Of a stretch of DNA of 64,000 nucleotides, positions 43,401-54,960 are shown in pieces (the stretch's first letter is position 1; the number at the start of each line of letters is the position of its first letter). A program made the position numbers and the translations under genes. Location: assembly GCA_018136815.1 (NCBI GenBank), contig CM030944.1, positions 2,891,834-2,955,833 of the forward strand. The letters are read 5' to 3'. This DNA is from Isochrysis galbana (lineage: Eukaryota > Haptophyta > Isochrysidales > Isochrysidaceae). The notes below the pieces were generated by a model. It was not told the DNA's origin. It saw only the letters and a list, made by a program, of their open reading frames with translations, and made no database searches.

Positions 43401-45878
43401 AAACTTAGGCTAAGCGCCCTCCTCCTTTTCCGCTCTTCGAGCCTCGCCGCTGCCACCGCCACCGCTACCGCCACAGACGTCTTCACGGCCTCGTCGCCCG
43501 ATGAACCATCTCTCACTTGCGCATGGTCAATGGAGGGCGGATCCTGTGCTGCCTCTCGAGCATCAGGCTCACTGCGTTGGGACGAATGCCGAGTTGATCG
43601 GGGCTGCTCATGCTGTTGTTTCCGTCGCGCAATCGCCTCGACGTGAGACTCTACCAATTCGCTCCCTGCAGCGAGCGCGTTCAAATTCGCGAACCCAGCG
43701 ACCCCTTTGCTTGATGTGACCATGCCGCCCGTTGTGTGTGCAGCGGCATCCGTCTTAACGGTGAAGTCATTGGTAAGAGGCAAAGGGCGCAAGAGGCCCC
43801 AGGCTGCGACACCGGCCTCGTGGTGGGCGCGCTCGATTTCACGCGCACGCCGCTTCTGCCAAGCAAAGGGGGAGGCGCAAATGAGGTTCCCTGCACCCAT
43901 GCGAGCTCTCCTTTCGGTACAGACATGGACGGAGGGTTTAGTACGATGCATGCGGGTTGTCTCCGACTTGTGCAACGTGCGAAATGTCAGATGGCGCAGA
44001 GGGTGTTGGGATAAATGCGCGTACCGCAACACTGCCCCGAAACGCGGATTGAATGACAATTGCTGCATGGCTGCGCCTCGACCGCTCTGCTTTGGGCATC
44101 AGCAGACCTCGCTTGCTAGAGCTCGCATACCAGCGCCACTTGCGTTGCATGCGCACAGCGCACCGCTCTTCAACAGCCGTGGACCCAACGCCAGAGCCAG
44201 CATTGATGACGAGGAGTGGGGCCGCGTTTCCAGTGCCCGCAGTGTACGTCGCGGGGGTGATAGCCTCGCTGGGCACGCCATCCGGATTGCGCAAGGTGGT
44301 GGAGTATTGGCATGGCTCAGAGGTGTGAGAAAAGTCGAGGCGGAGCGAGATGATGGATGGTGTTTGCTGGAAGTAGGGAAGAAAGTGGAGCTTGATCTGA
44401 AAGCGTGAATGGCGACGCACGTGAGGTTCGGAGAGCCGCACAGGGTATGCGGGCATCAAGTCAACGATAAGATGTGTCAGGATGTGAAAGCGCGGACCTC
44501 ACGGGCTGAATAGACTGTGCACTGTGGATTGGGAACCCCTCCATGCACATGTCCGGTTCGATTTCTAAGCGCACGCCCGCGAGGGGTAAGGATTCGTGAT
44601 TGCCTGCTCACCTCAACCTCCCGTGCAAGCCCCTGGCCTGTTGGCGGCGATTGAGCCACTCGACGCGCCTGTGACCTCGACGTCGGCAGCTGTTGCTCTG
44701 AAACGGGCTTTTCTCGAGGTACATCCGGGTGCTCGTCAAATGGAGGAGGCTCGAAGCCCGGATGCATCGCTCCCAGGTGCGATGCGGCGCCATCCTCTTC
44801 GGAGGATTGGTGAGATGCTTCGGCTGGCCGTTCCCCAATCAAAGCGTTCGGCAGCTCTGAGTGCAGTAGGAGCGCTCGCTGGCCTTCAGCAGCTCGTAAA
44901 CTGAACGGCTGACGAAAGGTGCGAAAGACGGGGCGCATGCTACCACCCATCACCTCCACAGTGACACGCTACGGGGACGTGGAACATCAAGTGTCAGTGG
45001 CGCCCTCTAGTCAACCGAGACGGGGGGTTTCAACCAGCTTTGTCACGCAAACACCTGTCACGCGAATGATTCCTCCTGGTGACGTCTCTGGCACATGCCA
45101 ATCGCGTATCTGGAGCCTGCATGCAAAGAACTTGCCGCACCTGCACTAGCGTTGGGTCTGTGAAGGAGATGAGCAATCCGTGCTTTCCGTCTTCGATCGC
45201 GCTGACAAACGTCCGTGCGGTCGTGGTCATCTGTCCGGTCTCGTCAAAGATGGCGGCTAACGGGGACTCGGAAGGGAATAGCTCCTCCATCGCTGCACGT
45301 TCCAGCTTTCGTCGCGCGACGCGCCCCCGATATACCCTCTGCATTCTGGCAGCAGCGACCGCAGCGTGTGCTGTCATGTCAGCCAGGTCGAGGTCGAACC
45401 CGTCGCTCTCGGAGAGGCTGCCCAGCCCATCCTCACCATCGCTCTCTTCGACAACTGGAGCCTGGGCCATCCCGCCTTGCAGCGGTCGTGGCGCTGTCTC
45501 GCCGGCCGCCTGTGCGCCGTGCACCCTTGTACGATCCTGTTCTGCGCCGGTTGCCCCGCCCTCGCTCCCCTGGCTTGCGACGGCGTCCTCCTGCCCAACT
45601 AGTGGCGCGCATGCCCCTCCCGCCTTCGCAGGTGCATGCGCCTCCACCCGCGCGCGCTCGCTAGAGCCCAGACTGTCCTCAATGCTGAGGCCCGACTCTC
45701 CTGAGTCGCTCTCTCTGCCGCTCTCTGCGGGCACCTCGATGCGGACGAGCTCGCCGGCATCGTAGCCCGGCGGCAGATCGAGCTGGAGGTCACGCCCGCC
45801 GTGCCGCAGCAGCATCCGCCCGCCCGATCCTGCCAGCTCGCTAGGCACGCGTACCTCCACCTCGTCGAACTCCTCCAT
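40445..45878 (-). CDS. Large IQ-motif / coiled-coil protein, four exons
   Basis: Exons 45878-45141, 44968-44612, 44396-44025 and 43855-40445 join in phase 0 to give 1,625 residues. Donors are GTGCGG, GTGAGC and GTACGC. At least four calmodulin-binding IQ motifs are seen: MQRVYRGRVARRKL (about 179-192), VIQSAFRGSVAKRRAR (about 478-493), which is only complete after joining exons 3 and 4, LRIQAAHRRRLANDG and LQGGWRGHSERRL. A coiled coil with AEDFDRAKRYKQMADG and AAAQEYETAITQREK follows, a pattern seen in CEP104-like ciliary proteins. Next is a Leu-rich helical-repeat region (LLQACGQLGSP...ALRLLRLAL). A terminal coiled coil (LLEQIDKAKRVVEETRAE) ends at 40445. A role at a flagellum or in the cytoskeleton is inferred, not shown. 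The splice acceptor of exon 3 has an alternative 30 bases downstream. Confidence 0.75.
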
Positions 45879-46659
45879 CCTTTCGCTCTACCCGCCTTCC
45901 TCTCTCCCCCTTTCCTTCTCTTGGATGCCCCCCCCCCATCCACCTTTTGTTTTCCCGCCCCTCTCCTACTCGTTAGAAATTGTAGTCTTGTAAAAGGTGT
46001 TGTTGGCTAGCACCCCTAGCCCCTAGCCACATACACCGGACGAGCCATGCACCAACCGTGCACACCCCCATCGCGGGGGAGGGGCTCCGTTGCCGATGAG
46101 GCACGGTCCCTCAGCACTAAGATTAAACTAGGACAACAAGAAAACTTTGACACTCCCCCATCGTCGAAGGCGAAAGGCGAATCCCTCTCTCCCATCCGAC
46201 GTCCGACGCCATTCGCCATTCCCGCCAATTGTTTTGAAAGTTTATGAAAGATACAAGCATACGCCAAGGCTGAATCGAGCTCAAGTGAGATGACGCATAG
46301 GCCGACGAAGGATTCTCATTAGGCCGATGATGATGGCGTAATGGCTCCACTACCACTATGGCAAAGACCAAAGAAAGGACCTTCTAAGACTAAGACCTGC
46401 AAACCTTAACAGTAAGAGTAAGTAAGAGTGTTTGGAGGTTGACCGGTGGAACATGCAGAGGCGCGACAAGTCGCAAGTCGGGCTAGGAGATAGGAGATTC
46501 TCAAAAAACCTTCTAATATTCTTACCGCACTCGCGGCGAATGGAACCACTACCTACTACACATAGTACATAGCATACTTTCTACACCCCCACTCCCCGGC
46601 CCTTCTTTCTCCCCCCGCCATCAGGCGGCTCCCCCCGTGCACTACTAGGGGGATAGGGG
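45879..46659. other. Intergenic, no feature seen
   Basis: Upstream flank of the IQ-motif gene. It includes AAAAACCTTCTAATATTC at 46505, which resembles a segment at 9013-9032. No gene was recognised. Confidence 0.35.
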
Positions 46660-47210
46660 TGAAGGGCTTAGATATGGTCCGGTGGCCCGCGCCACCCCCC
46701 GGTGATCTTTCCCCCCCTTCCTCCTGTGTCTCCGAGTGGGCGGCGGCTTCAGTCCCGACTTATCCTGTAAACAGGAGCGGGACTTACCAATTTTTCGGTG
46801 AGCGGAGTTCTCGCTCCGCCCACCCCCTTCTCCGCGCCCTCTCTCCCCTCTCCTGCGGCACGCGCGATGGCGCGCCTGCGGCAGGCCTCCAGCTGCCCTC
46901 TGGCGACCCCTGGAGGCTCCTGGAGCCTGGAGGCCAGCTCAGGGGGCAGAGGAGGCTGGGGCTGGGCCCTGGCCTCCCCTGCCTCTCCCTCGCTGGCGCT
47001 CTCGAGCCTCAGGGGCCCCCACGCTGCACCTGTCTGCCTGTCGACCAGGGGGGGAGGGGGGGTTGGAGCAATGGGCTGGCCACGACTGGCCAGGACGAGC
47101 GAATCAGGCGTGCTTGTGAGTGAGAGAGTGGGTCAGCAGGGCAGTGGCCTCCTGGCAAGCCATCAGGCATCTTCTGATTGTAGAGGAGTTCTTGTCTCCA
47201 TGGTTGTCAC
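46660..47210 (-). repeat. Mixed copy of repeat families A and B
   Basis: 47060-47120 is the reverse complement of family A (GCCTGATTCGCCCG...GGCCAGCCC at 6340-6385). The upstream part shares AGCTCAGGGGGCAG and CCTGCCTCTCCC blocks with family B. ORFs here reflect composition only. Confidence 0.5.
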
Positions 47211-47304
47211 TTGTCTCTCACACGCAGACGGCACGCCTCATTTGGAAGAGTGTGACAGGGGCAGGCATGAAGAGCTACTCTAAGACCCGGTGGTGGTCTA
47301 GGTG

Positions 47305-47330
47305 AGGTCGTTTGCCTTCATTTGGTACCC
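47305..47330 (+). repeat. Repeat family E terminal fragment
   Basis: AGGTCGTTTGCCTTC followed by ATTTGGTACCC matches the start of the copies at 20249, 10295 (inverted) and 58324 (inverted). It stops abruptly and unrelated DNA follows. Confidence 0.7.
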
Positions 47331-47529
47331 AGTGTGCTTGGCGCGTGGAGCGCGGGCGGCACGCCTGCGGAGCGCACAAAGCGCATCATCCATCAGGCGC
47401 TCGGCTTCGACGCCCTGTGGGCGAAGGGCGATCCCAATCACCCCCAGAAGAAGCGCCCCGTCGAGCAACACCCTCCTATACCAGACCTCATCCTCTTCGG
47501 AGCGGAGGAGGCGAAGAAGGCGTACGCGC

Positions 47530-47817
47530 GAGGGAGAACAAACAACTCTCTGGGGAATGCCGCCCGCTCGTGCAGCCCTCCTCCCCAACTCGTGCAGCGC
47601 TCCCAGGAAGTTGTTGATTTCCCCCCCTACCCCCGTACGCGGAAGGTTGTCAGATTCTTGAAAAAACGAGCACTTCGGGTCCTCAAATCTGACAACGTTC
47701 CGCGTGAGGGGGGAGGGGGGAGAACAAACAACTTTCTGGGGAATGCCGCCCGCTCGTGCAGCCCTCCTCCCCAACTCGTGCAGCGCTCCCAGGAAGTTGT
47801 TGATTTCCCCCCCTACC
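47530..47817 (+). repeat. Tandem duplication of a ~100-bp segment
   Basis: GGGAATGCCGCCCGCTCG through CAGGAAGTTGTTGATTTC occurs at about 47533-47627 and again at 47718-47810, almost without change. Between them lies a segment with CAGATTC/CAAATCTG and CGCGGAAGGTTGTC/GACAACGTTCCGCG inverted arms, so the spacer is itself a large imperfect palindrome. Confidence 0.7.
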
Positions 47818-47892
47818 AAGGCGATGCTGTTCTCGTCGCGTACGTGGTGCTCCTGGGCCTCTCCTTCGGGGTGCTCGCGGGGGGCGCAAAAC
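47817..47892 (+). pseudogene. Second copy of the cytochrome b561 helix fragment
   Basis: Encodes GDAVLVAYVVLLGLSFGV and matches the minus-strand fragment at 9344-9420 almost base for base. Only one helix is present. It sits between the tandem duplication and repeat D. Confidence 0.6.
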
Positions 47893-47946
47893 TCTTACCA
47901 GGCCCTAAATGCCCGTAGCCCGTAGTCACTTCTCCAACATGGGTCC

Positions 47947-48055
47947 CGAGGAAAGCTCCATGAGCCATGAGCTCCCCGCAAGAACCGCGTTCCGCGCTAG
48001 CTGCCGGCGCGCCCTCGCAGGCAATCTCCAAAAGTGAGATCTGCCTTGCTCTGAC
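47947..48055 (+). repeat. Dispersed repeat D, copy 2
   Basis: Matches 795-905 in the same orientation, sharing AAGAACCGC.TTCCGCGC and GCGCCCTCGCAGGC. Here it follows the cytochrome fragment, whereas copy 1 follows a gypsy remnant. Confidence 0.7.
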
Positions 48056-48855
48056 AAGGGGGGGGGGATGCCACAGGCATGAGCGCATGAGAGCGTGTCG
48101 GGGCGATACGATCGGCGGGAAAACAAGACGAGAGACAACAGGGAGTGGCGGGAACACACAAGGAAACAAAAGGGGCGGAGCGATAAGAAACAAGGAAGGG
48201 GAGCCTAGGGGGCCGCACACAAACCTGGAGGACTCCCCCCCCCCCCCCGGCTGCGGAGCAGCGAAGAATATCGGTGGGTGACAGTCAGTCGGTCATATGA
48301 CGGCCAGTCAATCGAGTGGCGGTCGGCCGCTCGCGTGACGGTCAGTCGGGCGGGCGATGAACATCACAGGAGTAACAAGGGAGGGGGCCTACGAAAGAGG
48401 GATATATCCTGGGGAGGATCTTCAAAGGACCCCGACGTGACCGTCGGAACTCCCCCTACACACAACAAGGAGTGTATATAGAAGTGCTCCTCATCAACTC
48501 CAATAAGATTCTACCTGTCCTCCATGACCCCCCACCTCACCTCAAGCGGCAGTAGTGCTGTTGTGGTTATGGTTGACACCGCAAACACCCTTATTTCCGC
48601 GTGCATGTGTGTGCTCGTGCTCGTGCTTTCCGCACCGGTCACCCGATCATACCACGACTTTGGCGTGCACACAATGGGAGCGCATGCACATGACGATCAA
48701 GCTCAGGTTGTCGAATATCAATCGAGCACCATGGCGTCGAGGCACGTGTCGAGTTATAGACTTGAGCGCCAAACACTCTCTCTATCGGGTGGGGCATGTC
48801 TGACCCCTTCACAGTGGCGAGAGCCCCGAGGAGCGAGATGAACCGATAGGCCGCA
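48056..48855. other. Intergenic, no gene supported
   Basis: Includes a C11 run near 48237 and several GACGGTCAGTCGG-like short repeats at 48280-48355. A 105-codon plus ORF (48524-48841) has one hydrophobic stretch but no recognised content. Confidence 0.35.
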
Positions 48856-50214
48856 TCAGCTTGCGGCCAGCTTTTCCTGGAGAAGCCCGACTAGCTCTCT
48901 AAGCTTGCGATTCTCTCCTTCCAACCGTCCGACCTCCGCCTCGGCGGAGCCATCGTCGCCCTGTGAGAGCTGCTCCCTCAGCGAATGGATTATCTTCTCC
49001 TGTCTGTCGATTTGCACTTGCTGCTGTGATACTCGTCCTGTGAGGTCGGCCACCCGCCGTTGCGCCTCCCCCTCGGCGGTGTCATCGGAAGACCTCAGAG
49101 CCGCACCGCCCCCACGCCGGTATTTGTCGAGCTCGTGCCGCAGAACGGATATGAGGTGGTTGTCGTTGTCTGACTTGTCCAACAGCATTTTTAACTTCTC
49201 GCGCTTGCTACGCACGTCCGTCTCCAAATTCTTGATACGCGCTGCCTGCGCGTCTGCACGGCGCCGAGCTTCACTCAGATCATTGGTGAGCTGCTGTTCG
49301 ACGACGAGCAGACGCTCCAGCTCTACTCGGCGCTCCTGCTCCATATTCGCGAGCCTGTCGCGTGCGCGCTCCCCTGAGCGGCTCGCTGGGCTCCCTGGGC
49401 CGTCTGGCCCTGTGCCCTCTGCAGCTGCAACACGGCGTTGCGCTTCCTTTAGCTGATCCTTTAGGAGCGAGATTTGCTCAGCACGGCCCCGGGCGTTGGA
49501 GTTGCCCTCCATCAGCCGGGCCACGCCGTCCGCTGAGCCCACCTCGCGCTCGAGCGCACGGCGGTACTTGGCGAGCTCACTCTTGGCACTCTCGTGGCTC
49601 ACCTGCATCTCTGACAACCGTTTGCTCATGTCTGCAAGCCGCTGTTGCAGCTCCTTGGTCTCTCGGTTTGGGGAGGAGGGGCCGCCGGGCGTGGAAGAGG
49701 TGCCCCCACCGCCACCGCCCGGGCATTTTTCTCTCTCCTCCTTCGCCTTGAGCTGCTGGCGTAGCGAGGCGAGCTCCGCGGCAAGCTGTGCGCTGTGTGC
49801 CTTCTCGCGACCTAGTGCCATCGTCGTCTGTTTCGACCGGCTGGCGAGCTCCTTCAGCTTGGCGTCGCGCGCATCGGCCGCGATGCCATCCTTGGGGGCC
49901 GCACTCGTGGCTGCACGTCCAGCGGCAGCGCGCTCGTTCGCCGCCTGCATACGAACCTCCTGGATCTCCAGGTCTTTCTCCTCGAGCTGCAGCTCAAGGA
50001 CCTGCAGCTTATGCTGAAGGTACGTCAGTTGGTCGGCGCTCGGCTCGGCGCGTGGCGCAGCACCGCTCCGTCCGGCCGGGGCGGAGGGCCCGGCGGCGCG
50101 ACGCGGCGGTGGCATCCTGCTAGCGACGAGCGCCGGCTGGCCCAGCTCCTCCTCGTCCGATTCCTCCTCTGCGAGCTGCGCGCGCCACAGCCGCAGCTGC
50201 TCTGAGTCGGCCAT
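48856..50214 (-). CDS. Coiled-coil protein, CCDC13-like
   Basis: Single exon, 452 residues from the ATG at 50214, chosen because the in-frame sequence upstream is low-complexity Ser/Pro/Leu. It starts MADSEQLRLWRAQLAEEE. Heptad coiled coils run over about 70-130, 150-235 and 300-450, for example LQVLELQLEEKDLEIQEVR and LRHELDKYRRGG. A disordered Gly/Pro segment interrupts near residue 170. The block ARIKNLETDVRSKREKLKML resembles the C-terminal half of CCDC13, a centriolar-satellite/ciliary protein. Coiled coils give false matches easily, so the name is tentative. A CT-rich stretch on the coding strand lies directly upstream (50215-50600). Confidence 0.7.
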   Translation of the reverse strand: MADSEQLRLWRAQLAEEESDEEELGQPALVASRMPPPRRAAGPSAPAGRSGAAPRAEPSADQLTYLQHKLQVLELQLEEKDLEIQEVRMQAANERAAAGRAATSAAPKDGIAADARDAKLKELASRSKQTTMALGREKAHSAQLAAELASLRQQLKAKEEREKCPGGGGGGTSSTPGGPSSPNRETKELQQRLADMSKRLSEMQVSHESAKSELAKYRRALEREVGSADGVARLMEGNSNARGRAEQISLLKDQLKEAQRRVAAAEGTGPDGPGSPASRSGERARDRLANMEQERRVELERLLVVEQQLTNDLSEARRRADAQAARIKNLETDVRSKREKLKMLLDKSDNDNHLISVLRHELDKYRRGGGAALRSSDDTAEGEAQRRVADLTGRVSQQQVQIDRQEKIIHSLREQLSQGDDGSAEAEVGRLEGENRKLRELVGLLQEKLAAS

Positions 50215-52262
50215 CGGTGGAGGAGGGCGCGAGGAGGGGGAGGGAGAGAGGAAAGAAGGGAGGGAGGGCGCGGCAGGCGGGGGAGGTCGAGAGGGAGGGA
50301 GGGAGGAGGGGGAAGGGGAGAGAGGGAGTGAGGGAGGGGGAGAGAGGGAGGGAAGGGGGGGAAGAGAGAGAGAGCAGCGGAGCGAGCCCACCCCCCGCGC
50401 CACACACCAGCACAACGGCGGCAATGAGAAAAGAGGGAGAGAGAGAGAGGTTTTTAGATGTTAGATAGTTGGCAAGTATTGATTTTATTGTAGGATATGT
50501 CGAGGTGAAGTAAGTACCAAGGGAGAGAGAGAAAAGTGAAATGAGCGAGGAGGAGAGGAGATCGAGGAGAGGGAAGAGAGAGAAGAGAGAGAAGAGGAAT
50601 GGAGGAGCACCCACACCCAATAATTGTGATTTTAGAAAGTTTGAACGTTTCGATCGATCCAGTCTTCTAGGGTGGTCACAAACAGGAAACAGGAAACAGG
50701 GGCTTTTTAGCTATTAGTAAGGGTTGGGCTGCATTTTTGACCGTGGCGCGATGCCCAATGAAAAAGCTCCGGGGGGGGCTACCTGGCGCTACGAAAATCT
50801 TCGCCAAGAAATGGTGCGATCCGCCCCCCTCTCTCCCCCTCCGCCCTCCGTCACGCACTCACGCTCTACCGGTAAATAAAGAATTGGCGGTCGCGCCGCC
50901 TGAGGACGAAGACCGCGTGCTGCGGCCGCATCATTGGACCTGCAGGGTTGGCAACAGACGGGCGGGCTGAGACGGGCAAATGGGAGACATGAGCAATGGG
51001 GCCACTGTGCGAGGACGGAAGCAGCGAAGCAGCCGCCTTGTTCGGGTCGGTAGAGCGAAGGTCGGCGGGGAAGCGCAGCGACTGCAGGCTCTCGAGACTA
51101 GACTTAGCATCGCGAGTGCCGCCCTTAGTGTGAACGAATGTGCGCGCGCGTACCCACTTCGTAAGAGTGCGAGTCGTGTAAATGATGCGAGCATGCTAGG
51201 ACTCACCCGAGGGAACCTCTCGTGCCGCCATCACCTGGTATTCAAGTGGGGCATTAGCGGATTCGGACACTCGGCATTTGATTCCCGCCCGATGCAGCGC
51301 CGTGTCGGGCTGCCGACAGTCCGACCGTCCGACCACCCCCTGACCCTCTGGCATCATTGCCCGCGCAGCCCACCCGGCCCACCCAGCTCCTCACAGCGCG
51401 CAGCGCGCGCACGCGGCTACCTTGGCTACCAGAGTACCAGAGGCAATAGCGATAGTGAGAGCTTGTCCGAGAGTGAGACGGGAAGTTTGGGAGAGGAGGA
51501 GGAGCGCTCATGTTGTCTCCCGTGGGATAGCTGGGGCTTTGGATGCCTTGGGATCTTAGCATTCGCATGTCAACATTGAATATCAGCATCAACGCTCGGT
51601 CGGGCCTATTGCCTTAAGCGCGCACCGCTGCGCAGCTGCGCAGCAACAGCAACCACGACTAGGCCCCGATGACCGATGACCCTCTTAGGTAGCTTTGTCT
51701 GGCGCGCTTCCTAGGAGGAAGGGGGTGGGGAGAGGCCCACCCATACCCTTGTGCCTAGGCATGCCCATTTTGTGTAGGATATGGCTGAGCTATGTGCACT
51801 TGCAGCCTGGAAGCCTGGAAGGACACGATAGATGACAGGAATGAAGTATGAAGTATAAGTATACTGTTAGAATGACAGGACGGCGAGGCACGGGCACGGG
51901 GGTCGAACGGCGTACCGGCTGTAGAGGTGCGAAACTGAAGCTATTGGTGTGCTGGTAGCCTGACCACCCTGCATGTCCATGGCCATGGCTGAGTGCCTTT
52001 ATGCCTTTAGTGGGGCCCCAAGGCCCCAAGCAGCTATGGCCAAAAAATACCAAGGGGAAGGACAGGGGTGCTAGGTGCTAGGAGTTGAGTAGGAGTACAC
52101 ACCGAGTACAAAACCTTTTCGACACAAACGATTATTTTGTGCGCGCTCTCTCTCTCTGTTCATCTCTTCTTTATCTCCGTGTTCCCTTTTTATTCTTCTT
52201 TGCCACCACTTCCACTCGCCTTCTCGTTCTCCCCCCCCCACCCCCCAAGCCGCACGAGCGCC
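50215..52262. other. Intergenic, 2 kb, no gene supported
   Basis: 50215-50600 is purine-rich on the plus strand. A 199-codon plus ORF (50980-51579) and an opposing ORF overlap, with no recognised domain and no convincing splice pattern. 52140-52260 is CT-rich and forms the probable leader of the next gene. Confidence 0.35.
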
Positions 52263-54023
52263 ATGTCGGCTCTACCGGTTCTACCGGTCGCCGCCGACTC
52301 GTCCCTCGGCACGGGGGGCGCGGCGGAGCGGGAGGCGCTGACGGCGCGCGTGACGGCGCTCAAGGCGCACGTGCGCCGGCAGGACCAGGCCATCGCTGCG
52401 CTCCTCACTAGCCAGCCGCCTGCCGACGAGCCACCGGCTGAGAATCTGATTGCGACCATCAAGAAGCAGCTTGCCCAGCTCCATGAGGTGCTCCACGCCA
52501 AGGAGCGGGCAATCCAGGAGCTGCGTCTCAAGGTGGACGCTTCCCTGCCCCTTCACGCGTGCAATCGCCTGGTCCTCGCCACCCATGGAAGTGTACACAG
52601 CTGACAGCGCCCGCTCGGCGCAGGCGCGCTTCACGCGAGTTGGCGAGATTGCGCTGCAGACGAGGGCGCTGGTGGAGGAGGCGACGAGGCTACAGCTGCT
52701 CGTGGCCGAGGCCAAGGCTAGCTTGGCAGCAGAAGAGATGAGCAAGCGCCGCGAACGTATCGAGTCGCTCCGAAGCCAGTCCGCCGCAATGGCCGCATCA
52801 CAAGCAAAGACCAAGGCCCGGTGAGCGCCTGCTCAGACTCGAGGAATAGGTATCGCGCGGTGGAACGGACGGACCCTGCCGAGCGTGGTAGAACTCGTCA
52901 TACTTACCGGATGATCATCTCATTGGGCGACTGCCTGCTTCCCTCTGCAGACAAGCTGAGTCTCGAGCTCAACGATACAAGGGGTGGGAGCTCCTAATGG
53001 CATGCGCAGCCAAGCTTGACGGAATTGGCGAGCCCCTCCATAAGGCGGTTGATGTAGTTGCACGCGAGCACGACGCGCGCTTCGCGGCGCATGCGAGACT
53101 CGCGGGGCCCGATGCAGCAAAGGCGGTGTGGATTGGTATTTTGAATAGAGAGGTGCGCCAGCGTCACGATGCCATAGCACGTCGTTGCTCCATTGACACT
53201 TGAGAGTGGCATTCCGCGTTCATATCGATTCCCTGGTTGCCTCCTCTCGCAGTTGGACGTCATCAGCCATGAGATTGTTGCTGCGACGGCGGCACGCGAT
53301 GCTGATGCCGCGTTGCACGTCCGCAAGATCCGTGAATTGGAGGCGAAGGTTGCCCAGCGACGCGAGGAGGTGTCAAAGGAGGAGGAAGGATTGCGTAAAT
53401 TAACTGCGGACATACGAGAGGTTGCGGCGGCAACACAGAGAGCAGATCGGAAGGTACGATCCCTCGAGAAGACCGCCGCGTCGAGAAAGGAAGCGGCAGC
53501 CAAGACCGGGGCCTGTGCGGAAGCGCATACGGCCAAGGTGGATGTGGGAGCAGCCATGGCCGTGCGCAATGGCGACGAGCGCTCCACCACCAAGGCTGCG
53601 GGTGGCGCCTCTATGAGCAGTGGGAGTGGCATCCAGCTAAGCAGTGCGAATGGTGATTCGGGTTCTGAACCGACTATATCGGTCGATGCCAATGCTCGCG
53701 GGGCGAAACAGAGGTCAGATGGCGAGGGGGATGCTCAGAAGATTCGGCCGGCCCAGCCGGCGCCATCGACCGAGGCGCACACAGCACACTCCAAGCCCGG
53801 GAGCACTGCAAATGCAGCACCCGCGCCTTCATCGGCGAAGAGTGCGGAGACACCCGCGCCCAGTCGTGGTGGTGCGCGTGCTCCACCAAAGCACGGGCAA
53901 GAGACGATGAGTGAGCTCGAGCGATACCAACTGTTGATGAAAAAATGGAAACATCGGTTGGAGCCAGAGAAAGCTACCACGGGGACGAAGCCGCCCGCTG
54001 GCAATGCAAAATCCTCAGACTAA
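52263..54023 (+). CDS. Coiled-coil protein, four exons, family unknown
   Basis: Exons 52263-52532, 52624-52820, 52951-53152 and 53253-54023 give 479 residues. Introns begin GTGGAC, GTGAGC and GTGCGC, end GCGCAG, CTGCAG and TCGCAG, and are phase 0, 2, 0. The ATG lies in a CGCCATG context. Coiled-coil segments include LTARVTALKAHVRRQDQAI, KKQLAQLHEVLHAKERAIQ, LQLLVAEAKASLAAEEM and VRKIRELEAKVAQRREEV, covering about 20-340. The last 130 residues are Ala/Pro/Ser-rich and disordered, except a short basic helix ELERYQLLMKKWKHRL near the end, which may be a binding motif. No family recognised; a structural or flagellar role is only a guess. Confidence 0.75.
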
Positions 54024-54960
54024 TTGCGGGGGTCGAGACCTCACGTATCCCTCGTCCAACTTCCGCTGCCTTCAAGTGGGCCATGCTTCTATATTGACAC
54101 ACCCATGTCCAAATTGAAACGTGCATCACCCACAACGTGCGCATTGTCTGTGGCCATGTGTGGAATATTGACTCATTTGCACGGATAGGCCAGCATGCTT
54201 GCATGTCATTTGACATTTGCTCCCCGATGCCCGCAATGTTCACATGCGCTAGCATTAGGGAGCGACAGTTTGCTTCGATCTTGTATGTTGTTGTGCTTTT
54301 CTTTCGGCTCGGCATGTGCTTTTTCTTATGTGCCTTATGACTACTTGTACTTGTTGCTGTGAGGTCGTGAGCGTGAGAGTCCTAATGATTGGCGCATCAC
54401 GCCGCAATGCCGTCTTGGCCTTTGCACTGTTGTCATACACGTGCTGTTGGCAAAGTGCTCGTTGCCCCAGCCCTGGCTTGCTCACTCAGCTGCTTTATTC
54501 TCACAAGCGCAACTAAGTTCATACTCAGTTCACATGGGGGAGGCGCCTCGTGCCCTCCCCCTCAGGCCTCAGGCTCCAATTCCCCTCCGGGGGGCCTGTC
54601 GGTGACCCTCAGACCTCAGACTCGGCCTTCCGCCATGAGCTGAGCAATCAACACCCAGACCCTCAGTGGGCGCGGGTCAGGTGGCGCACTCCCAAACCCG
54701 CATGGGCCAGCACTCGTACTAACCTCCCCAGGCGAGAAGCGTTCAATCGCCATCACCCACAGATGGAAAAGCGTTCAATCGCCACCAGCCTACACGTGGA
54801 AAGCGTTCAATCGCCATCACCCCCACGTATGGAAAAGCGTTCAATCGCCATCACCTCCCCTTTCCCCGCAAGGGCCTATGTATGACGTGTTCCCCATTTG
54901 ACACCATGAAGATCCGCGATTTTGAGGAAGACTGAACACACACATTCAAACCTATGCCCG
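54024..54960. other. Intergenic, with repeat fragments
   Basis: 54509-54535 carries the family A end motif (CAACTAAGTTCATACTCAG). 54600-54720 is weakly similar to other GC-rich repeats. A 32-34 bp periodic repeat follows at 54737-54866. No gene was recognised. Confidence 0.4.
54737..54860 (+). repeat. Minisatellite H, four units of 32-34 bp
   Basis: The core AAGCGTTCAATCGCCA recurs with GCGTTCAATC at 54739, 54771, 54803 and 54837. The intervening sequences (CCCACAGATGG, CCTACACGTGG, CCCACGTATGG) are variants of one another, so this is a diverged tandem repeat. An inverted relative is at 62380-62495. Confidence 0.75.

Noticed and set aside
44477..44959. Separate 160-codon gene within the IQ-protein locus
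   Set aside because: It starts at a GTG only, lacks its own ATG context, and joins in phase with both neighbouring exons through good splice sites.
47298..47819. 173-codon minus-strand ORF with internal repetition
   Set aside because: The repetition is the tandem DNA duplication; the plus strand is equally open and carries the cytochrome fragment.
50980..51579. 199-codon plus-strand ORF
   Set aside because: No domain or splice support, and an equally open frame lies on the other strand.
54737..54860. CRISPR-like array (repeats of ~16 bp with similar-length spacers)
   Set aside because: The 'spacers' are variants of each other, there are only four units, no cas genes are present and the genome is eukaryotic. 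It is a minisatellite.
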